Below, piece by piece: positions 58,435 through 64,000 of a stretch of 64,000 bases of DNA. The DNA comes from SHZI01 sp049290495. Its GTDB lineage: Bacteria > Pseudomonadota > Gammaproteobacteria > Steroidobacterales > GCA-2729495. Under the pieces are notes generated by a model. It did not search any database. It saw nothing but the letters and a program-made list of their open reading frames with translations, and was not told where the DNA came from. The stretch is taken from the NCBI GenBank assembly GCA_049290495.1, contig JBATNV010000099.1:1-64000 (forward strand). Reading direction: 5' to 3'. How positions within the stretch are numbered: the stretch's first letter is position 1; the number at the start of each line of letters is the position of its first letter. Position numbers and translations under genes: made by a program.

Positions 58435-59848
58435 TGCTGTTTTCCTGACGCGAGACTACTGCCGGGTTAAATCCACCACCGAATGCGACCAGCAGCGCCA
58501 CGCGCTGGGACTCGAGATCAGCGCTCAACGTAGCCGAGCGTGTTTCAGCCTCAAGCAGGGTAGTTTCTGCGTCGAGCACGTTCAGTTGCGGCCAGATCCC
58601 GTTGCGATAAAGGATCTGCGCCAGGCGGAAACTCTCCTGTGAGGCGTCCAGCGCGACACGCTGCTGGACAGACTGGTCCTGCAGGGCACGCAATTGCGTG
58701 AGCGCATCCGCAGTCTGTTTCACGGCACCAAGCACCGCGCCGTTGTAGTCCGCTACCGCAGAGTCCAGAAATGCCGTTGCGCTGGCGTAGTTCGCGCGCA
58801 GTTCACCCGCATCGAAAATCGGCAGATGAATCGCGGCCCCGCCGGCCCAGGTTCGCGCCGGTGCCTTGAACATCGAATCGAGGTCGATTGCCGACCAGCC
58901 GGCAAATGCGACGAGATTTATGTCCGGATAAAAAGCCTTGCGCGCCACCTCGCGGCCTGACGTGGCAGCATCGATGCGCGCCAGCGAGGCCTGAATATCG
59001 GCACGCCGCGCCAGCAGATCAGCCGGCAGGACTTGCGGCAGCGCAATGGCTTCTGGATCCAGTTTTGGGCGGGATATCTTCGCGTAGGAATTCGCGCCAC
59101 GACCCGTTAACGCGGCAATCTGATGCTCTACCAGTTCGATCGCGCTGTTGGCACGGATATAGTCAACGCGCGCCAGCGCAAGCAATGCCTCTGCATGTTT
59201 TTGTGCGGCGCTACTCTCAAGGCCGTTCCGTACACGCGTATTGGTCAGATCCAGAATGCTTGCGCGCTGCTTCACCGTTGCTCCAGCCAGATCGCACAAG
59301 GCCCAGGCACGTGACAGATCGATATAGGCCTGCGTCACCGCACCGGCCAGTGCCAGCTGCGCGGCATCCACATCGAGCTGAATGGCTTCGGCAGACGAGC
59401 GTGCCATGGCGACCATCGCCGCCTGCTTGCCCCAGAAATCGAGTGACCAGTCGAGCTTTGCCTGAACCGTGCCGATCCACTTCGTAGAGCCGCCATAGGG
59501 CGGCGGAATGATGTAGCTTTCACTGAAGCGCTGGCGCTGTTCCTGCCCGTCGACACTGACTTGCGGATACGTCACCGCACGGCTTGCCGACAGCTCAGCC
59601 TGGGCCTGACGCATTCGCGCGAGCGCGCCAGCCAAGGTCGGACTGCCGTGCAGGGCCTCGTCGATCAGGGTATCGAGTTGTACGTCACCGAAGGCCTGCC
59701 ACCAGCTGTCATCAATCGTCGGCACCTTCGCACTCGCCAGCCCGAGATCCGCGGACACCAATGGGACATCTGCTGGTTTGGTGGTCGGCGCAGACACGCA
59801 AGCCGAGAGTGCAATTACTAACAGCAGGAAACATGGGAAGTGCCTCAT
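58427..59848 (-). CDS. Outer-membrane efflux lipoprotein (NodT/OprM family)
   Basis: Outer-membrane channel of the tripartite pump, 473 residues. The lipobox LSAC puts lipidation at Cys17. Two OEP repeats of the TolC fold are visible, with WWQAFGDVQLDTLIDEALHGSPTLAGALARMRQAQAEL in the first and LPADLLARRADIQASLARIDAATSGREVARKAFYPDINL in the second. It lies between marR and emrA with overlapping frames on both sides, so it is dedicated to this pump rather than shared. Confidence 0.94.
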   Translation of the reverse strand: MRHFPCFLLLVIALSACVSAPTTKPADVPLVSADLGLASAKVPTIDDSWWQAFGDVQLDTLIDEALHGSPTLAGALARMRQAQAELSASRAVTYPQVSVDGQEQRQRFSESYIIPPPYGGSTKWIGTVQAKLDWSLDFWGKQAAMVAMARSSAEAIQLDVDAAQLALAGAVTQAYIDLSRAWALCDLAGATVKQRASILDLTNTRVRNGLESSAAQKHAEALLALARVDYIRANSAIELVEHQIAALTGRGANSYAKISRPKLDPEAIALPQVLPADLLARRADIQASLARIDAATSGREVARKAFYPDINLVAFAGWSAIDLDSMFKAPARTWAGGAAIHLPIFDAGELRANYASATAFLDSAVADYNGAVLGAVKQTADALTQLRALQDQSVQQRVALDASQESFRLAQILYRNGIWPQLNVLDAETTLLEAETRSATLSADLESQRVALLVAFGGGFNPAVVSRQENSNE

Positions 59849-60363
59849 TTAGCCTTCCCTGTGCGCGGTTTTGACCTGCGTTGCGCAGCAGGTATCGGCT
59901 CAGCTTCCATGCGCGCCAGCAGCCGTGTGAGCAACTCGACCAGCAGGGCCGATTCGGCTGTCGTGAAGTCTGCCAGCATGTCGTTCCAGAAGCCGACGGT
60001 CCGCGGCATGAGTTCAGTGGCGATGGAACGTCCCGAGTCGGTGAGGCTCAGGTTGACGACGCGCCGGTCGCTCGCATCGCGGCAGCGGGCCACCAGGCCA
60101 CGCGCCTCCAGCTGATCGACCAGTCGAGTCGTGGCGCCAGTGTCGTGGCCCAGGTGACGGGCGATATCCGAACTGGTAGACGAAATGCCGTCGCGCAGCG
60201 ACATCAGCGCGATCCAGTGGGTGAACGTCAGTTCCTGGTCCGCAAACCGGGCTTCCGCATGCGGCATCGTCAGGTTATTGAGCCGCCGGATCAGGTAGCC
60301 GACTGATTTACGCGCCTTGAAAGTGTTGGTGCGGTAGTAGGGTTGGGCCACGGCACATTCCAT
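59845..60363 (-). CDS. MarR-family regulator of the efflux operon
   Basis: Winged-helix repressor of 172 residues. The recognition region is SDIARHLGHDTGATTRLVDQLEARGLVARCRDASDRRVVNLSLTDSG at about residues 67-113 with the family DxRxxxLxLT wing. It is the first gene of its own pump operon, a standard autoregulated design as for EmrR. A large palindrome (60368-60396) lies just before its start. An internal GTG four codons downstream is a possible alternative start. Confidence 0.93.
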   Translation of the reverse strand: MECAVAQPYYRTNTFKARKSVGYLIRRLNNLTMPHAEARFADQELTFTHWIALMSLRDGISSTSSDIARHLGHDTGATTRLVDQLEARGLVARCRDASDRRVVNLSLTDSGRSIATELMPRTVGFWNDMLADFTTAESALLVELLTRLLARMEAEPIPAAQRRSKPRTGKAK

Positions 60364-60367
60364 TTAC

Positions 60368-60396
60368 GCTGCCCGGGCAGTCTCTGCCTGGGCAGC
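60368..60396. promoter_or_regulatory. GC-rich palindrome upstream of marR
   Basis: GCTGCCCGGGCAG and CTGCCTGGGCAGC are 13-base arms with one mismatch and a TCT spacer, ending five bases before the marR ATG. It could be the MarR operator or a leader hairpin; no T-run follows, so it is not a standard terminator for the tRNA-Arg upstream. Confidence 0.5.
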
Positions 60397-60412
60397 TATC
60401 GTGTCAATGTGC

Positions 60413-60488
60413 TGGTGCCCCGACCACGATTCGAACGTGGGACCTTCCGCTTAGGAGGCGGACGCTCTATCCCCTGAGCTACCGGGGC
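60413..60488 (-). tRNA. tRNA-Arg(CCT)
   Basis: 76 bases including encoded CCA. Acceptor GCCCCGG pairs with TCGGGGC by six base pairs, the anticodon stem is TCCGC/GCGGA with loop CTCCTAA (anticodon CCT), and the T arm is CCACGTTCGAATCGTGG. Confidence 0.97.
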
Positions 60489-60573
60489 TACGGTAGACGG
60501 CGGGCGCCATTCTAGCGCAAGCGCGGAAATTACCGATCGGCCCGGCCCGGCCCGGTAGCTATACTCCCGCCCC

Positions 60574-61596
60574 ATGAAAACTCATGACGCAGTATTGATT
60601 CCCGGCGATGGCATCGGACCTGAGGTGACCGCGGCCGTACTGGGGATCCTCGACGCGGCAGGCGCGAAGTTCCGCTGGACGGAGCGGCAGGCTGGCGTGG
60701 TGTCCCTGGAACAGGAAGGCAGCGTACTGCCGGAGTCCACACTCGGCGCAATCCGCGAACAGAAGCTGGCGCTGAAGGGCCCCTGCACCACGCCGATCGG
60801 CGGTGGCTTCCAGTCGGTAAACGTACAGTTGCGCAAGGCCTTTAATCTGTATGCAGCGGTGCGGCCGGTGCGCAGCCTGCCGGGCGTCGAGACGCGCTAC
60901 AAGGATGTGGACCTGGTCATCATCCGCGAGAACACCGAAGGACTCTACAGCGGCGTGGAGAACGAAGTCACGCCGGGCGTGGTGATGAGCATGAAGGTCG
61001 CCACTGAACAAGGCTGCACGCGCATTGCCCGCTGGGGCTTCCGCTATGCGATGGAACGCCAGCGGCCGAAGGTCACGGTATTCCACAAAGCCAACATCAT
61101 GAAACTCACCGACGGACTGTTCCTGCGCTGCGCGCAGCAGATCCACGAAGGTGAGTATCCGGATGTCACTTATGAAACCGTGATCATCGATGCCGGCTGC
61201 ATGCGGCTGGTACAGGATCCGAGACAGTTTCAGGTGCTGCTGATGGAGAATCTCTACGGCGATGTGGTCAGCGATCTCTGCGCCGGACTGGTCGGAGGCC
61301 TGGGCGTGGTTCCGGGCGCAAACATCGGTGACGACGGCGCGATTTTTGAAGCGGTACACGGCTCGGCACCGGATATTGCCGGCAAGGATATTGCCAATCC
61401 GCTGGCACTACTGATGTCAGCCGTGATGATGCTGAACTATGTCGCGGATGCTGCGCATGATCCGGCTGCTCGCACGGTCGCTGTCCGCATCCGCAAGGCC
61501 TACGACGCAGCGCTTGCTGCCGGAGAAAAGACCCGCGATCTGGGCGGCAAACTCGGTACCGCTGCCTTTGCCGATGCCGTCATCGCCCGGCTCTGA
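60574..61596 (+). CDS. NAD-dependent isocitrate dehydrogenase
   Basis: Oxidises isocitrate to 2-oxoglutarate in the TCA cycle. At 340 residues it belongs to the short isocitrate/isopropylmalate dehydrogenase family. The substrate loop QSVNVQLRKAFNLYAAVRPVRSLPGV and the signature DLVIIRENTEGLYSGVEN are those of NAD-type isocitrate dehydrogenases rather than LeuB (no RPA-type leucine loop) or the NADP enzyme. The metal site is NLYGDVVSDLCAGLVGGLG. The NAD preference is inferred from family resemblance. Confidence 0.88.
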   Translation: MKTHDAVLIPGDGIGPEVTAAVLGILDAAGAKFRWTERQAGVVSLEQEGSVLPESTLGAIREQKLALKGPCTTPIGGGFQSVNVQLRKAFNLYAAVRPVRSLPGVETRYKDVDLVIIRENTEGLYSGVENEVTPGVVMSMKVATEQGCTRIARWGFRYAMERQRPKVTVFHKANIMKLTDGLFLRCAQQIHEGEYPDVTYETVIIDAGCMRLVQDPRQFQVLLMENLYGDVVSDLCAGLVGGLGVVPGANIGDDGAIFEAVHGSAPDIAGKDIANPLALLMSAVMMLNYVADAAHDPAARTVAVRIRKAYDAALAAGEKTRDLGGKLGTAAFADAVIARL

Positions 61597-61657
61597 GTCG
61601 GGTACGACTAAAAACCACTCCCGCATCTGGCTGTGATCCATTAAGGTCTGCACCGCC

Positions 61658-62335
61658 ATGACCCCGGAACGCTACCTAACGCTCAGCACGGCCCTCGCCC
61701 GCCGGCAACCCGATCTCACCGTACTCGCCGACAACGTACACAAACCGCACAACGTTGCGGCGCTGATGCGCAGCTGTGATGCGGTGGGTGTGTTCGAGAT
61801 CCATGCCGTCGGTGGCGCAGCAACCTCCAGGCGCGCAGTTGGCATTTCCGGTGGCACTGCACCCTGGGTAAAAGTACGGCGGCACGCCGCTCTCGCTGAG
61901 GCTGCCTCACAGTTAAAATCAGCTGGTTTTCAGATAGTTGCCGCACATTTCTCCGATACTGCCGTGGACTACCGGCGGCCCGATTACACCCGACCGACGG
62001 CACTGTTGCTCGGCGCTGAGCTGTACGGGGTTTCTGATGAAGCGGCAGCACTTGCCGATCTGCATGCGGTATTGCCGATGCGCGGCCTGGTCGCCTCGCT
62101 CAATGTCTCGGTCGCTGCGGCGCTGTTTTTATATGAGGCGGCCCGTCAACGCGAAGCGGCCGGCATGTACACGAAGTGCCGGCTACCGCCAGCCCTCTAT
62201 GCCGATACGCTATTTGAGTGGTGCTATCCGGAAATCGCGGCACTCTGCCGCGCAAGGTCAGTAGCCTATCCGCCGCTGACCTCAGAGGGTGAACTCGGCG
62301 CCAATCCGTTTACAGGTTCCGGCCGCGCACCGTAG
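61658..62335 (+). CDS. trmH: tRNA (guanosine(18)-2'-O)-methyltransferase
   Basis: SpoU-class knotted methyltransferase that makes Gm18 in the tRNA D-loop. The 225 residues show motif 1 LTVLADNVHKPHNVAALMRSCDAVGVFEIHAVGG, motif 2 ALLLGAELYGVSDEA and motif 3 LPMRGLVASLNVSVAAALFLYEA. The C-terminal extension (YTKCRLPPALYADTLFEWCYP) fits TrmH rather than TrmL. Its last 70 bases overlap the convergent gene on the other strand. Confidence 0.93.
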   Translation: MTPERYLTLSTALARRQPDLTVLADNVHKPHNVAALMRSCDAVGVFEIHAVGGAATSRRAVGISGGTAPWVKVRRHAALAEAASQLKSAGFQIVAAHFSDTAVDYRRPDYTRPTALLLGAELYGVSDEAAALADLHAVLPMRGLVASLNVSVAAALFLYEAARQREAAGMYTKCRLPPALYADTLFEWCYPEIAALCRARSVAYPPLTSEGELGANPFTGSGRAP

Positions 62336-62874
62336 TGCAGCCGCAGGGTCTTCACCTTGCCGTACCACGGGATACTGACGATATAGATATTGTCGTATTC
62401 ACCATCACCCATCGGCGGGATCTTCTTGCTGCCCTGCAGACGTGCGACAACCTTGGGAATCAAGTCCGGCTCAGCCACCACGAGCACGACCTTGCCCTTG
62501 TACTTCCGCAGGATGCGCTTGCGCAGTGCGCGATTGTTCTGCGGATCGAACTCCTGCACAGGAAGGTTCAACTGGCGCGCCAGGGGCGCAGCGGTTTCCT
62601 GGTTCACCCGCAACGGAGAGGAAAAGATCGCGTCGACACCCTGAACCACATCGACATCACCAAGCACCCGGACCAGTTCTTCGGCGCGTAGCGCACCGGC
62701 AGGACTCAGACTCGTGTTCGCGTCCACGAACATTGGCGCATCAGCGTGGCGCACGAAGATAACCGTGGTCGTTGCCTGGGATTCGAAAAAGAACGCCAGC
62801 CCTAGCGCAAACACCATGAAGGCGGATATTACCCCTGCCCGTCGCCGGCGCTTGCGACGTTGCCGTGGATCCAT
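62266..62874 (-). CDS. Histidine-phosphatase-like protein lacking the second catalytic histidine
   Basis: Membrane-anchored protein of 202 residues: basic N terminus, one helix at about 14-33, then a histidine phosphatase fold. The first motif VIFVRHADAP (Arg42-His43) and the second arginine region FSSPLRVNQETA are kept. The usual VGHS motif with the second catalytic histidine is replaced by VVAEPDLIP (about 132-140), so it is probably not an active phosphatase or uses altered chemistry. The 3' part overlaps trmH antisense by 70 bases. Confidence 0.75.
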   Translation of the reverse strand: MDPRQRRKRRRRAGVISAFMVFALGLAFFFESQATTTVIFVRHADAPMFVDANTSLSPAGALRAEELVRVLGDVDVVQGVDAIFSSPLRVNQETAAPLARQLNLPVQEFDPQNNRALRKRILRKYKGKVVLVVAEPDLIPKVVARLQGSKKIPPMGDGEYDNIYIVSIPWYGKVKTLRLHYGARPEPVNGLAPSSPSEVSGG

Positions 62875-62918
62875 GAATCGCGCTCCCTGTCAGTACCGCC
62901 GGAAGTACCGTAGCCGCG

Positions 62919-63191
62919 TCAGCGTTTGCGGCCAGCCTGGTATTCAGCCTCGGTAATGGTCGTTACCTGGCCTTCTGGCAGACTCACCCAGGTGTCGGAG
63001 GAATCATCCAGAAACTCGACGACACCGCGAGCTTCACGCTCAATCTGCTGGGTGAAATAGACTTTTCCTGAATACGGATCGGCGACCTGATAGTAGCCAC
63101 CCATGCCCATGACATGCGGAACCGAACAAGCCGTCAGGGCGAGGCAGATTGCCGCACCCAGCCCAATGCACTTCGAACGAGAGATCGACAT
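62919..63191 (-). CDS. Small lipoprotein of unknown function
   Basis: Lipoprotein of 90 residues starting at MSISRSKCIGLGAAICLALTAC; the lipobox LTAC puts lipidation at Cys22. The mature part contains GGYYQVADPYSGKVYFTQQIEREARGVVEFLDD and a basic C terminus. No domain is recognised. Upstream in-frame codons overlap the tRNA-Ser region and are unlikely to be used. Confidence 0.7.
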   Translation of the reverse strand: MSISRSKCIGLGAAICLALTACSVPHVMGMGGYYQVADPYSGKVYFTQQIEREARGVVEFLDDSSDTWVSLPEGQVTTITEAEYQAGRKR

Positions 63192-63237
63192 AAGCTGGTA
63201 TCGGCTCCATGGTTGAAACGGACAATCGCACAGCAAC

Positions 63238-63325
63238 TGGCGGAGAGGGAGGGATTCGAACCCCCGGAACCTTGCGGTTCAACGGTTTTCAAGACCGCCG
63301 CATTCGACCGCTCTGCCACCTCTCC
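63238..63325 (-). tRNA. tRNA-Ser(TGA)
   Basis: 88-base class II tRNA including encoded CCA. Acceptor GGAGAGG, anticodon stem CGGTC/AACCG region with loop CTTGAAA (anticodon TGA), a long variable arm around AACCGCAAGGTT and the T arm GGGGGTTCGAATCCCTC. Confidence 0.96.
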
Positions 63326-63495
63326 GGCGCCTGCCCGGGATTGTCACCACCCGGCGAACGACATTCAAGCGCTGCCGTGCGATATCACCGAAATCCGGGT
63401 GAGGTGCGGGAACCTTTCTGCACCTGAATTGCCTGAATCAATGAGATTAGTCAGGTAGGATAGATCTCAATAGCGCCGTCACAGTGAGGATATAC

Positions 63496-64000
63496 ATGAA
63501 CGACCGTCAATTGCGTCCCGTACCAGCCAACCAGGGCAACTCGTCATATGGCGGAGCGCGCGAGTCTGCGCTGGCCACCAACCGCGTGCTGCGCAATACC
63601 TATCTGCTGCTGTCAGCCACCTTGATTTTCAGTGCCGCGATGGCCGGACTGGCGATGGCGATGGGCATGCCGTATCTGGGCCCGATTGTCACACTGGTCG
63701 GCTACTTTGGCCTGCTGTTTCTGACCTACAAGCTGAAGAACTCGGCAGCAGGTATCGCCGCGGTCTTTGCACTGACCGGTTTCATGGGCCTGACCCTTGG
63801 GCCGATACTGAGTATGTATGTGAAGTCGGTGCCGAACGGTGGCGAACTCATCATGACGAGTCTCGGCATCACCGGTCTGCTGTTTGCGGGTCTGAGCGCC
63901 TATGTGCTGAAGACCGGCCGCGACATGAGCTTCATGGGCGGCTTCCTGACTGTCGGCATGTTCGGACTGCTAGGCGTAATCGTGGTCGGGCTGTTCGTCG
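63496..64000 (+). CDS. Bax inhibitor-1 / YccA family protein (5' part)
   Basis: Polytopic membrane protein running off the right edge; 168 codons are visible, and family members are usually about 220 residues. ATG at 63496 follows GTGAGGA. After a polar N terminus the protein has repeated hydrophobic helices beginning ATNRVLRNTYLLLSATLIFSAAMAG, with the family-typical YKLKNSAAGIAAVFALTGFMGLTLGPIL and a later GRDMSFMGGFLTVGMF. Members include YccA, which modulates FtsH, and calcium-leak channel-like proteins. Confidence 0.93.
   Translation, partial: MNDRQLRPVPANQGNSSYGGARESALATNRVLRNTYLLLSATLIFSAAMAGLAMAMGMPYLGPIVTLVGYFGLLFLTYKLKNSAAGIAAVFALTGFMGLTLGPILSMYVKSVPNGGELIMTSLGITGLLFAGLSAYVLKTGRDMSFMGGFLTVGMFGLLGVIVVGLFV

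Overview
This window is a high-GC stretch of a gammaproteobacterial chromosome. The gene order gyrA-serC-...-pheA-hisC-aroA-cmk-rpsA-ihfB, with mtaD-ubiG-phosphatase-yciK diverging from gyrA, is the arrangement known from Pseudomonas and relatives. Full tolQRAB-pal-cpoB, ruvCAB, scpAB, lapAB, nhaD and a NAD-type isocitrate dehydrogenase fit a deep-branching aerobic member (Xanthomonadales/Nevskiales/Steroidobacterales/Woeseia-like). I cannot name a genus from the sequence alone.

Layout. 1-2200: accessory left end with a tyrosine recombinase, a ParD/ParE toxin-antitoxin pair behind a perfect palindrome, and gene-poor DNA with small repeats. 2200-16500 (minus): galU, comEA-like, lapB-lapA, ihfB, rpsA, cmk, aroA, hisC, pheA, serA, serC, gyrA. 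This is a dense block for aromatic and serine biosynthesis, translation and topology. 16700-20180 (plus): mtaD, ubiG, a HAD phosphatase that by context is probably mupP, and an SDR (yciK). 20180-21600: a choice-of-anchor L protein gene with a VPLPA-type sorting tail, lying between an rluB 3'-end remnant and the intact rluB. 21500-25300 (minus): rluB, scpB, scpA, M50 protease, yciO-like. 25380-26508 (plus): yciB, yciI, bolA.

26550-30080 is the most unusual region. Two DUF6502 paralogues point away from each other across about 840 bp of structured non-coding DNA. The second is followed by a membrane-anchored or exported protein carrying eight AIGGTR units, closed by a strong terminator. After mauE-like and tRNA-Lys come queC/queE, the Tol-Pal operon, ruvCAB, and lpdA-sucB-sucA (the 2-oxoglutarate dehydrogenase complex), all on the minus strand.

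44960-55600 holds poorly characterised genes (DUF5658, HicB-like orphan, cytochrome c, SET domain, CDGSH, CBS), darP, a PlpD-like patatin autotransporter, NhaD and a dicarboxylate/amino-acid symporter. 55700-60360 is a marR-OMF-emrA-emrB efflux operon. The right end carries tRNA-Arg, NAD-dependent isocitrate dehydrogenase, trmH, a histidine-phosphatase-like protein lacking its second catalytic histidine, a small lipoprotein, tRNA-Ser and the start of a Bax-inhibitor-1 family gene.

Most of the window is housekeeping. The candidates for undescribed biology are the DUF6502/AIGGTR-repeat region and, second, the cargo gene inserted at the rluB 3' end.
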